64,000 bases of DNA, from positions 434,001-498,000 of the forward strand of contig NZ_JAFCKH010000005.1 of the NCBI RefSeq assembly GCF_018130505.1, read 5' to 3'. The notes below the pieces were generated by a model, which saw only the letters and a program-made list of their open reading frames with translations, was not told the DNA's origin and did not search any database. This document shows positions 54,074 to 64,000 of this stretch, in pieces. Position 1 is the first letter of the stretch; each line of letters begins with the position of its first letter. This stretch comes from Bradyrhizobium tropiciagri (GTDB lineage: Bacteria > Pseudomonadota > Alphaproteobacteria > Rhizobiales > Xanthobacteraceae). The translations under genes and the position numbers were made by a program.

Positions 54074-55207
54074 CTAGCGCTTGCCCGGCGGCGGAGATTG
54101 CGACGCGCGGACCTGCCAGAATCGTAGCAGGCGGTCGGCGTTGCCGGATGTCAGTCGCGTGAACTGGCTCTTGGCATTGGCCAGCTCAGCCGGTCCCATG
54201 GCTCCGGTCGAGTAGCGGCATTCCATGATCGCCGCGGTGGTTTCCCAGCTCAGCCCGGCGGCGCGGCAAGGCACCAGCAGGCCTTCGCTGCGCAGGCTTT
54301 GCATCAGCGGGCGGATCACCTCGACGCTCGATTGCGCCAGATAGGCCAGCGCAACCACGGTCTCCTCATACTTCCGCTGTTTGGCGAAGTTGAGCAGCAC
54401 GGCTTCGTCGAGCTCGCCGCTGTCCTTGAGCTTGGCGACGTGGCGCTTCGCCGCGGTGAAATCGCGGACCCGCGACATGTCGCGCTCGACGCCGGCCGCA
54501 ACCGCGGCGATCGCGTGACGGATTTCCTCGAACAGATGCGGCGGAGCCCGCTCCAGCAGACGAGCGCGAACCTCTTCGGTGGCGTCGTGCAGAAGTTGCA
54601 GGCGGAGCTCCGACGGCAGGTCGGCGCGGATGCCGGTCTCGACCGCGAGGTCCGGATCGTATTCCGCCTGGGCGAGGATGACGACGAAGCCGCTCGGCGA
54701 CACTTTTGCACCGGGATTGTTGACCACGCGCCGGCTCACGCTGACGAAGCGGCGCGCCAGCAGCGCGTCGGTGACGGCTTCCTTCAGCCACCAGCGGCCG
54801 GCGACGGCAAGCAGATGCTGCTCGCTCTTGGTCTGCGCGATCTCGACCAGGTCCTCGGTGCTCAGGCGCGAGGATTCCTGCAGCATCGGCCGCGCGATCC
54901 TGATCTCGTCATTGCTGGCAAGGCGGCGCACCAGCGCGGGCGGCGCCTGCTTGACCGGCGCCAGCTGCTCGCTGATCTCGGCCAGCGCCATTTTCGCGCT
55001 GAGATCGGCGAGGGCGCGCAACTCGATGGTCTTGACCAGCCGCTCGAGCACGTTGTCGAACAGCTCGATCTGCTCGGCGTTGAAGCTGCCGGCGGAGGTG
55101 AGGAACAGGTCGGTGACGCGCTTCGCCGTCGCCATGCATTTTTCGGCCGAGCCGGCGCGGATCGCGGCTTCGACTTCGTCGACAATGGCTTGTCCGGCAT
55201 TCTGCAT
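54074..55207 (-). CDS. DUF2336 domain protein
   Basis: 377 residues of helical, HEAT-like character with no signal peptide. The DUF2336 signature is carried by LIASxxVS-type segments such as DALLARRFVSVSRRVVNNPG and LVRRLASNDEIRIARPMLQE. The role is unknown. It is convergent with mtaB, 12 bp apart. Confidence 0.8.
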   Translation of the reverse strand: MQNAGQAIVDEVEAAIRAGSAEKCMATAKRVTDLFLTSAGSFNAEQIELFDNVLERLVKTIELRALADLSAKMALAEISEQLAPVKQAPPALVRRLASNDEIRIARPMLQESSRLSTEDLVEIAQTKSEQHLLAVAGRWWLKEAVTDALLARRFVSVSRRVVNNPGAKVSPSGFVVILAQAEYDPDLAVETGIRADLPSELRLQLLHDATEEVRARLLERAPPHLFEEIRHAIAAVAAGVERDMSRVRDFTAAKRHVAKLKDSGELDEAVLLNFAKQRKYEETVVALAYLAQSSVEVIRPLMQSLRSEGLLVPCRAAGLSWETTAAIMECRYSTGAMGPAELANAKSQFTRLTSGNADRLLRFWQVRASQSPPPGKR

Positions 55208-55313
55208 TGCTCGTCCTGAGCCCGTCGCGGCGCCTGTTTCTAGGCCGGCTTGCAGGACTACAGGATCGGGCTGAACGTTCGGTAAAGGATAATGGTCCGT
55301 AAAAGTCCGGGGT

Positions 55314-56015
55314 CTATTCGCCGTTCCAGCCGCAGGCCGTGAGCCGCTCCCGCATGTGGTCCGGCGCCGGCGCGACGACGTGCACCGGGTCCTTGTTGCG
55401 GGAGATCGGGATGCCGATTTCGCGCGAATGCAGATGCAGGATCGGCTCGCCGAAGCGCGGGCCGTTGCCGTAGATGTTGTCGCCGACGATCGGCCAGCCG
55501 GAGGCGGCCGAATGCACCCGCAGCTGATGGGTGCGGCCGGTGACCGGCTCCATCGCTAGCCAGGCCAGTCCGTTGCTCCGCCCCAGCACCTTCCAGTTGG
55601 TGACCGCCTTCTGCCCGTCCGGATCGGGCTTCTGCCACCAGCCGCGCTCGGCGTTGAGCCGGCCGAGCGGCATGTCGATGGTGCCTTCGTCCTCCGCAGG
55701 CCCACCCTCGACGACGGTCCAGTAGGTCTTGGAAATCTTGCCGTGCTTGAACAGCAGCCCGAGCGAGGCGGTCGCCTTGCGATGGCGTCCCAGGACGAGG
55801 CAGCCGGAGGTGTCCTTGTCGAGTCGATGCGCCAGCACCGGCGGCCGCGGCAGGCCGAACCGCAGCCCGTCGAACGACGCTTCGAGGTTGGGCCCGCCCT
55901 TGGGGCCGCGATGCACCGGCAGCCCGGCCGGCTTGTCGATGACCAGCATCAGCCCGTCGCGGTGGAGCACCCGCGCCTGGATTTGTTCAGGGGTCAATGA
56001 GGGAACATCGATCAA
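55314..56015 (-). CDS. RluA-family RNA pseudouridine synthase
   Basis: 233 residues from TTG 56015; no in-frame ATG lies upstream. The catalytic Asp66 is in AHRLDKDTSGCL, and the C-terminal half has EPVTGRTHQLRVH. It isomerises uridine in rRNA or tRNA; the exact target is not clear. It lacks the S4 domain of the larger RluC/D proteins. It is divergent from ftsY, with 49 bp between. Confidence 0.9.
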   Translation of the reverse strand: MIDVPSLTPEQIQARVLHRDGLMLVIDKPAGLPVHRGPKGGPNLEASFDGLRFGLPRPPVLAHRLDKDTSGCLVLGRHRKATASLGLLFKHGKISKTYWTVVEGGPAEDEGTIDMPLGRLNAERGWWQKPDPDGQKAVTNWKVLGRSNGLAWLAMEPVTGRTHQLRVHSAASGWPIVGDNIYGNGPRFGEPILHLHSREIGIPISRNKDPVHVVAPAPDHMRERLTACGWNGE

Positions 56016-56064
56016 TTCGTCGAGACTTTCGTTTGTGGGGCGAAACGGCTAACACAGCCGCGCC

Positions 56065-57009
56065 ATGAACGATACCACTGCGGAACAACCCAAAAAGAGC
56101 TGGTGGCAGCGGCTGACCAGCGGTCTGAAGCGCACCTCGGGCGCGCTCGGGACCGCGGTCGCCGATCTCGTCACCAAGCGCAAGCTCGATCGCGCCATGC
56201 TCGATGACATCGAGGATGTGCTGCTGCGCGCCGATCTCGGCACCGAAGTGTCGGTCCGGATCGCCGATGCGGTCGGCAAGGGCCGCTACGACAAGGCGAT
56301 CTCCGCCGACGAGGTCAAGTCGGTGGTCGCGACCGAGGTCGAGAAGGTGCTGGCGCCGGTGGCGAAGCCGCTTCAGATCGATGCGTCGAAGCAGCCATTC
56401 GTCGTCCTGGTCGTCGGTGTCAACGGGTCCGGCAAGACCACGACGATCGGCAAGCTGGCCGCGAAGTTCGCGGCCGAGGGCCGCAAGGTGATGCTCGCCG
56501 CCGGCGACACGTTCCGTGCCGCGGCGATCGAGCAGCTCAAGGTCTGGGGTGAGCGCACCAAGGCGCCGGTCATCGCCGGCGCCCAGGGTTCCGATTCGGC
56601 GAGCCTCGCCTTCACGGCGCTGACCTCCGCCAAGGAGCAGCAGCGGGACGTGCTCCTGATCGACACCGCTGGCCGGCTGCAGAACAAGTCCGAGCTGATG
56701 AACGAACTCGAAAAGGTCGTGCGCGTGATCAAGAAGGTCGACGCGTCGGCGCCGCACGCGGTGCTGCTCGTGCTCGACGCCACGGTGGGACAAAATGCGC
56801 TGTCGCAGGTCGAGGCGTTTCATCGTACGGCAGGCGTCACCGGCCTCGTGATGACCAAGCTCGACGGCACCGCCCGTGGCGGCATCCTGGTCGCGCTGTC
56901 GGAGAAGCACAAGCTGCCGGTGCATTTCATCGGCGTCGGCGAAGGCGTCGAGGATCTCGCGCCGTTCACGGCGAAGGATTTTGCCAAGGCGATTGCCGGG
57001 ATCGATTGA
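56065..57009 (+). CDS. ftsY: Signal recognition particle receptor FtsY
   Basis: 314 residues. The long acidic A domain of E. coli FtsY is absent; only a short N-terminal helix ([20 protein letters not shown]) precedes the NG domain. The P-loop is [10 protein letters not shown] near 118-127, with [17 protein letters not shown] and [10 protein letters not shown]. It receives SRP-ribosome complexes at the membrane. It overlaps yciB by 1 bp. Confidence 0.96.
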   Translation: MNDTTAEQPKKSWWQRLTSGLKRTSGALGTAVADLVTKRKLDRAMLDDIEDVLLRADLGTEVSVRIADAVGKGRYDKAISADEVKSVVATEVEKVLAPVAKPLQIDASKQPFVVLVVGVNGSGKTTTIGKLAAKFAAEGRKVMLAAGDTFRAAAIEQLKVWGERTKAPVIAGAQGSDSASLAFTALTSAKEQQRDVLLIDTAGRLQNKSELMNELEKVVRVIKKVDASAPHAVLLVLDATVGQNALSQVEAFHRTAGVTGLVMTKLDGTARGGILVALSEKHKLPVHFIGVGEGVEDLAPFTAKDFAKAIAGID

Positions 57010-57611
57010 TGGACAAGACGCAGCCGCATCCGCTGTTCAAGCTGGCGACCGAGATCGGTCCGCTGCTGGTGTTCTTTGTCGTGAATGCGAAATACCATTT
57101 GTTCGCGGCAACCGGCGCATTCATGGTGGCAATCGTCGCGGCGATGATCGCCTCCTACGTGGTGACGAAGCATGTGCCGATCATGGCGATCGTGACCGGC
57201 GTGATCGTGCTGGTGTTCGGCACGCTGACGCTGGTGCTGCACGACGAGACCTTCATCAAGGTCAAGCCGACCATCATCTACGGCCTGTTCGCGGCCGTGC
57301 TGGGCGGCGGGCTGCTGTTCGGCCGCTCCTTCATCGCCATCATGTTCGACCAGGTGTTCAACCTGACGCCGCAGGGTTGGCGCATCCTCACGCTGCGCTG
57401 GGCGCTGTTCTTTGCCGGCATGGCGGTTCTCAACGAGATCGTCTGGCGCACGCAGTCGACCGATTTCTGGGTGAACTTCAAGGTATTCGGCGTGACGCCG
57501 ATCACCATGGTGTTCGCCATCGCCCAGATGCCGCTGACCAAGCGCTATCACCTCGAGCCGGCCTCGCTGGAGGCCAGCGAGGCCGACGCGGGGGATGTGC
57601 GGAAGGGGTAG
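57009..57611 (+). CDS. yciB: Septation protein A / inner membrane protein YciB
   Basis: 200 residues from ATG 57009, inside the ftsY stop (TGATG). About five to six hydrophobic helices are visible, and the motif [15 protein letters not shown] is a YciB/IspZ signature. It is linked to cell septation and envelope synthesis in other bacteria. Confidence 0.92.
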   Translation: MDKTQPHPLFKLATEIGPLLVFFVVNAKYHLFAATGAFMVAIVAAMIASYVVTKHVPIMAIVTGVIVLVFGTLTLVLHDETFIKVKPTIIYGLFAAVLGGGLLFGRSFIAIMFDQVFNLTPQGWRILTLRWALFFAGMAVLNEIVWRTQSTDFWVNFKVFGVTPITMVFAIAQMPLTKRYHLEPASLEASEADAGDVRKG

Positions 57612-57617
57612 ACGCTC

Positions 57618-57774
57618 TGCTCCCTCGCCCCGCTCTTGCGGGGAGAGGGTCGGGGTGAGGGGTCTCTCCACGAAGAGAGTCGAAATTGGGCACGCACCTC
57701 GCACGGCCCCTCACCCGAAATTCCCGCTTCGCGCGAATTTCGACCTTCTCCCCGTAAAGAACGGGGAGAGGTGA
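57618..57774. repeat. Palindromic intergenic repeat, family C, copy 2
   Basis: The outer arms are CTCCCTCGCCCCGCTCTTGC and an inverted partner GGGGAGAGGTGAAGGG-type. Inner TGAGGGG/CCCCTCA arms match copy 1 near 39.2 kb. It lies between convergent yciB and ccmG. Confidence 0.8.
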
Positions 57775-57784
57775 AGGGCTGCGG

Positions 57785-58378
57785 TTAGCTTCCCGCCGCC
57801 AGCGCCTTCTCGATCTCGGCCTTCAGCACGGTGTTGATGTTGTCAGGCGTCACCGGGCCGACCAGCTTGTAGACGATCTTGCCTTCGCGCCCGACCACGA
57901 AGGTCTCGGGCACGCCGTAGACGCCCCATTCGATCGAGGCGCGGCCGTTGCCGTCGACGCCGACGATGCCGAACGGATTGCCGTAGCGGCCGAGGAAGCG
58001 GCGGGCGTTTTCCGGCGCGTCCTTGTAGTTGATGCCGATGATCTGGAAGCGCTTGTCCTTGCCGAGGTCGGTCAAGAGCGGCGCTTCGTCGTGGCAGGGC
58101 ACGCACCAGGACGCCCAGACATTGACGATGCTGACCTTGCCCTTGAACACGGCGGGGTCGAGACCGGGAACAGCCGCGCCGTCCCTGGTCAGGCCGTCGA
58201 GCGCGGGCAGCGGCGTCTGCGGCGCCGGCCGGCCGATCAGCGCCGACGGGATTTTCGAGGGATCACCGCCGTAGAGCCGTAGCAGGAACAGGCCGGCGAG
58301 CGCGAGAAACACCAGCAGCGGCAATGCCACTAGCCAGCGCCGGGCCTGCGGCGGCGGATTTGTCACTTGCTCGCTCAT
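57785..58378 (-). CDS. ccmG: Cytochrome c maturation thiol:disulfide oxidoreductase CcmG/DsbE
   Basis: 197 residues. A membrane anchor ([19 protein letters not shown]) precedes a periplasmic thioredoxin fold with Cys92 and Cys95 in [11 protein letters not shown] and [10 protein letters not shown] after it. It keeps apocytochrome c Cys reduced for heme attachment. Known as cycY in B. japonicum. It overlaps ccmD by 4 bp. Confidence 0.95.
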   Translation of the reverse strand: MSEQVTNPPPQARRWLVALPLLVFLALAGLFLLRLYGGDPSKIPSALIGRPAPQTPLPALDGLTRDGAAVPGLDPAVFKGKVSIVNVWASWCVPCHDEAPLLTDLGKDKRFQIIGINYKDAPENARRFLGRYGNPFGIVGVDGNGRASIEWGVYGVPETFVVGREGKIVYKLVGPVTPDNINTVLKAEIEKALAAGS

Positions 58379-58554
58379 CGTACATCCACCGCGCTGCGGC
58401 CGGAGCGGCGCGTCACGCCGCTTGCCTCGATCTCCCGCAATCGGGCTTGTTGCCGGCGATAGTCGGCGGCGATCCAGACGATCAGCAGCAGCACCACTGC
58501 CGTGACCAGCGCATAGGACGTGACGATAAAGGAGGCGTAGGGTCCGAGCGACAT
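58375..58554 (-). CDS. ccmD: Heme exporter protein CcmD
   Basis: 59 residues from ATG 58554; a GTG one codon earlier is possible. The single helix [20 protein letters not shown] is typical, followed by a basic cytoplasmic tail. It helps load CcmE with heme in the CcmABC complex. Known as cycX in B. japonicum. Confidence 0.9.
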   Translation of the reverse strand: MSLGPYASFIVTSYALVTAVVLLLIVWIAADYRRQQARLREIEASGVTRRSGRSAVDVR

Positions 58555-58558
58555 CACG

Positions 58559-59320
58559 TTACGCCGCTCCCATTTCTTTGGCTTCGCCGATCACCGCCGT
58601 GCGGCTGGCCTGCATCATCTGCAGGCTGCGCACGCGGCGGCGCAGGATCTCGTTGCGCATCGCCGCGAGGTGCAAGGTGATGAACAGCAGCGAGAACGCG
58701 ATCGCCATCACCAGCAGCGGCCACAGGAACGCCTTGTCGAGCGTCGGTCCGCCGGCGCGGAACACGGAGGCCGGCTGGTGCAGCGTGTTCCACCAGTCGA
58801 CCGAGAATTTGATGATCGGGATGTTGATCGCGCCGACCAGCGTCAGCACCGCGGCGGCCCGCGCGGCGCGCGACGGATCCTCGACCGCGCGCCACAGCGC
58901 CATCAGGCCGAGATACATCAGGAACAGGATCAGCACCGAGGTCAGCCGCGCGTCCCACTCCCAATAGGTGCCCCACATCGGCCGGCCCCATAGCGAGCCG
59001 GTGACCAGCGCGAGGAAGGTGAAGGCGGCGCCGATCGGGGCGGCTGACTTGGCCGCGACATCAGCCAGCGGATGCCGCCACACCAGCGTGCCGAGCGCGG
59101 CGATGCTCATGACGCCCCAGACGAACATCGACAGCCACGCATTCGGGACGTGGATGAACATGATCTTGACCGTGGCGCCCTGCTGGTAGTCATCCGGCGC
59201 CATCGCCGACTGGTAGAGCCCGATCGCGAGCAGGATCGCGGTCGCGCCCGCCAGCCAGGGCAGGATCCGTGTGGTCAGCGCCAGGAATCTGGTCGGGTTG
59301 GCGAGATCGGTCAGCGTCAT
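58559..59320 (-). CDS. ccmC: Heme export/handling protein CcmC
   Basis: 253 residues from ATG 59320 ([20 protein letters not shown]). The tryptophan-rich heme motif [13 protein letters not shown] is present, with about six helices and His candidates in FIHVPNAW and DWWNTLHQ. It binds heme and passes it to CcmE. Equivalent to B. japonicum cycZ. It ends just before ccmD. Confidence 0.95.
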   Translation of the reverse strand: MTLTDLANPTRFLALTTRILPWLAGATAILLAIGLYQSAMAPDDYQQGATVKIMFIHVPNAWLSMFVWGVMSIAALGTLVWRHPLADVAAKSAAPIGAAFTFLALVTGSLWGRPMWGTYWEWDARLTSVLILFLMYLGLMALWRAVEDPSRAARAAAVLTLVGAINIPIIKFSVDWWNTLHQPASVFRAGGPTLDKAFLWPLLVMAIAFSLLFITLHLAAMRNEILRRRVRSLQMMQASRTAVIGEAKEMGAA

Positions 59321-59394
59321 GGCACCCGTGATAGTCGTCTGATGTGTCGCAGGCAATTGGCCGATTTCCTCTCGTCGAGAATTGATCCGTGACC

Positions 59395-60063
59395 TCAGTC
59401 CAGCCCGTGCCGCAGGCTCGCGGCGGCGGCAAATGGGCCGATCACCAGGCTGATCAGCGACAGCGCGCAGAGGATCGAGAATGGTGTTCCAAACGATACG
59501 GGCCCCGATATCGCCGCCTGCGAGGCCGCAACGCCGAAGATAAGCACCGGAATCGACAGCGGCAGCACCAGCACCGCCAGCAGCAGCCCGCCTCGGTGCA
59601 GGGTGACGGCCAGCGCCGCGCCGATCATGCCCGTGAATGTCAGCGCCGGAGTTCCCGCCAGCAAGGTCAGCGCGACCGCAAGCGTCGCGGTGCCGTCGAG
59701 ATTGAGCAGCAGCCCGAGCACCGGGGTCGCAACGATCAGCGGCAGTCCGGCGGCGAGCCAATGCGCCAGCGCCTTGGCGGCGCAGGCGAGTTCCAGCGGC
59801 GTCCGGCTCATCACGATGAGGTCGAGCGAGCCGTCCTCGTGATCGGCCGTGAACAGGCGGTCGAGCGTCAACAGGCTCGCCAGCAGCGCACCGAGCCAGA
59901 GGATGGCCGGACCGAGCCGCGACAGCAGCGCAAGGTCGGGCCCGACCGCGAACGGCATCAGCACGGTGACGGTCAGGAAAAACAAAACGCCGATCAGCGC
60001 CCCGCCGCCGACACGCAGCGCGATCCTGATGTCGCGGCGGATCAATGCAGAGAGCGCGCTCAT
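59395..60063 (-). CDS. ccmB: Heme exporter permease CcmB
   Basis: 222 residues from ATG 60063 ([20 protein letters not shown]), overlapping ccmA by 4 bp. Six hydrophobic helices, and the conserved [19 protein letters not shown]. It forms the CcmAB ABC unit. Equivalent to cycW. Confidence 0.93.
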   Translation of the reverse strand: MSALSALIRRDIRIALRVGGGALIGVLFFLTVTVLMPFAVGPDLALLSRLGPAILWLGALLASLLTLDRLFTADHEDGSLDLIVMSRTPLELACAAKALAHWLAAGLPLIVATPVLGLLLNLDGTATLAVALTLLAGTPALTFTGMIGAALAVTLHRGGLLLAVLVLPLSIPVLIFGVAASQAAISGPVSFGTPFSILCALSLISLVIGPFAAAASLRHGLD

Positions 60064-60662
60064 CCCGCGCCCCCCATCCGGAGGTCGCGAGCCTCGATCC
60101 CCAGCGGCAGGTGGGTTGCCGCGACCACGATGCCGCCGCGCGCGAGATGCTCTCGCATCAATCCGACGAACAGCTCCTGCCCGGCCGTATCCAGCGCCGA
60201 GGTCGGCTCGTCCAGCAGCCAGACCGGCCGCCGTACCGAGAGCAGGCGTGCGATCGACAGGCGGCGGCGCTGGCCGGCAGAGAGGTAGGCCGCGGGCAGA
60301 TGGGTGGCGTGATCGAGCGCCACGGCCGCCAGGCATTTGCCTGTGTCCCGCGGCTCGCCGCCGAGGAATTCGTGCCAGAACGCAAGGTTCTCAAGCACGG
60401 ATAGCGCGGGCTTCAGCGCGTCGCGGTGGCCGAGATAATGGGCCTGTTCGGGCAGGCTCAGCTCGGCATCGCCGCCTTCCAGCGCCAACGTGCCCTCCGC
60501 CGGCATCAGCAGCCCGGCGATGACGCGCAGCAGCGAGGTCTTGCCCGAGCCGTTGGGGCCGGTGATCGCGAGCGCCTCGCCGGAGGCGGCCGAAAAATCC
60601 AGCCCGGAAAACACCTCGCGCCCGCCGCGCACGCATTTCAGATTTTGCCCCGAGAGCCGCAT
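60060..60662 (-). CDS. ccmA: Heme exporter ATP-binding protein CcmA
   Basis: 200 residues from ATG 60662 ([20 protein letters not shown]). Walker [10 protein letters not shown] at 35-43, signature [13 protein letters not shown], Walker [13 protein letters not shown]. Equivalent to cycV. It is the first gene of ccmABCD-ccmG. A candidate Irr box lies about 100 bp upstream, shared with divergent acnA. Confidence 0.95.
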   Translation of the reverse strand: MRLSGQNLKCVRGGREVFSGLDFSAASGEALAITGPNGSGKTSLLRVIAGLLMPAEGTLALEGGDAELSLPEQAHYLGHRDALKPALSVLENLAFWHEFLGGEPRDTGKCLAAVALDHATHLPAAYLSAGQRRRLSIARLLSVRRPVWLLDEPTSALDTAGQELFVGLMREHLARGGIVVAATHLPLGIEARDLRMGGAG

Positions 60663-60760
60663 GCTTCTCCTTGTCACAGCCCTCTGAAATCTTTCGCTAC
60701 CGTGCGAGAATTTTTGGGTCGCGCAACGCTGGCGCACGCTAGTCGGTGTGGCGGCGCTTC

Positions 60761-60773
60761 TAGAAAGGTTCTA
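60761..60773. promoter_or_regulatory. Perfect Irr-box core between divergent ccmA and acnA
   Basis: TAGAA-AGG-TTCTA is a perfect inverted repeat matching the TAGAA-N3-TTCTA core of the Irr box (ICE) as I recall it. By base composition alone it would be rare in so GC-rich a window. It lies 99 bp from the ccmA start and 127 bp from the acnA start, so one regulator could control heme-protein maturation and aconitase together. Binding is inferred. Confidence 0.55.
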
Positions 60774-60900
60774 TAAGCCCGGAACTTGATGCAGCACACA
60801 ATCGGCGGCCGCAAGCCACCCAGGCTTGTCCTCCTAGCCAGCGCGCCGCCGGTGTTTAGTTACCCTTTCTGGGTATAAACTAAGAATTGGGATCCCTCGC

Positions 60901-63621
<2,721 letters not shown>

Positions 63622-63708
63622 GGCCGTTCGTTGGAGCATGGTCTTGAACCGTGCTCCAACGCGGATTTGTGATCAGACCCTCACCGCTTAGTGAGTAGCG
63701 ACCAAAAA

Positions 63709-63737
63709 GAAGGCGGCCTATGACAAAGGCCGCTTTC
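63709..63737 (+). terminator. Probable terminator after acnA
   Basis: The stem GAAGGCGGCC/GGCCGCTTTC (one mismatch) has a 9-base loop, TATGACAAA, and is preceded by AAAAA and followed by TC. It has no long U-tract. Another hairpin, TTGGAGCA/TGCTCCAA, lies at about 63630-63660. Confidence 0.55.
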
Positions 63738-63821
63738 TCGCGTTCTGGGGCACGCAGTTAAGGGACACAACTTCATGCTCCGTACAAATACGGATGGAAA
63801 TCATCACGACTGGTTCGCAGT

Positions 63822-64000
63822 ATGACAGCGATGATGGCCTATAATCGTATCTCGCGATGGTCCAGCGCGCTTGGCATCTGCGCAATCGTCGCGATCATCC
63901 GCCCCGCTCACGCCGATCCGCGTGCTGTCGTCGAACTCTTCACTTCGCAGGGATGCTCGTCCTGTCCGCCCGCGGACAAGATCATCGGTGAGCTTGCGAA
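63822..64000 (+). CDS. DUF1223 secreted protein, N-terminal fragment
   Basis: 59 complete codons from ATG 63822, cut by the right edge of the window. The signal peptide is about residues 1-32 (ALGICAIVAIIRPAHA, then DPR). The DUF1223 signature VVELFTSQGCSSCPPAD follows directly, with a thioredoxin-like CSSC pair. DUF1223 proteins are periplasmic with an unclear redox role. Confidence 0.82.
   Translation, partial: MTAMMAYNRISRWSSALGICAIVAIIRPAHADPRAVVELFTSQGCSSCPPADKIIGELA

Overview
The window is about 64 kb of high-GC DNA from an alphaproteobacterium, almost certainly Bradyrhizobium or a close relative in the Nitrobacteraceae. This is inferred from gene content and order: ccmABCD-ccmG divergent from acnA (cycVWZXY/acnA in the B. 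japonicum literature), sdhCDAB, ffh-rpsP-rimM-trmD-rplS near leuC, many small secreted proteins of the Bradyrhizobium type, and several families of palindromic intergenic repeats. It reads as ordinary chromosome. I see no tRNA, rRNA, CRISPR array, transposase or integrase.

Layout. 1-5.2 kb: a cut Pro/Ala-repeat secreted protein, a short Pro-rich protein, a VOC protein, an FkbM methyltransferase and a BacA/SbmA-type ABC exporter. 5.8-10.5 kb: a hybrid histidine kinase, then feoAB. 10.7-17 kb: an acyl-CoA synthetase (ADP-forming)/GNAT fusion and sdhCDAB. 17.2-24 kb: LysR regulator, TauE/SafE permease, a small DUF3658-like protein, malonyl-CoA synthetase, SDR and MFS transporter. 24.2-29.9 kb: fasciclin protein, a cytochrome b/molybdopterin lipoprotein pair, two exporters and leuB. 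30-38.2 kb: secreted or membrane hypotheticals, asd, an AT-richer orphan, YqhA, a 942-residue RTX/FG-GAP protein and a beta-carbonic anhydrase. 38.3-44.5 kb: HpcH/HpaI lyase, glycosyltransferase, leuD, metallopeptidase, small His/Tyr-rich secreted proteins and leuC. 44.9-48.7 kb: the ribosome/SRP operon. 48.9-57.6 kb: MBL hydrolase, SIMPL and GyrI-like secreted proteins, dapF, mtaB, DUF2336, RluA, ftsY and yciB. 57.8-64 kb: the ccm operon, acnA and the start of a DUF1223 gene.

Functional themes are iron and Fe-S metabolism (FeoAB, SDH, LeuC, aconitase, c-type cytochrome maturation), the leucine and aspartate/DAP pathways, and protein targeting (Ffh and FtsY). The most interesting regulatory signal is a set of TTCTA(A)-type inverted repeats upstream of feoA, sdhC, leuC and between ccmA and acnA. 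They resemble the Irr box (ICE) of alphaproteobacteria and would place these loci under one iron/heme-responsive control. The strongest structural signals are the 49-residue tandem repeats of the RTX/FG-GAP protein, the long Pro/Ala repeat at the left edge, and at least five families of palindromic repeats. Two of the repeat copies lie inside conserved operons (sdhA-sdhB and rimM-trmD).
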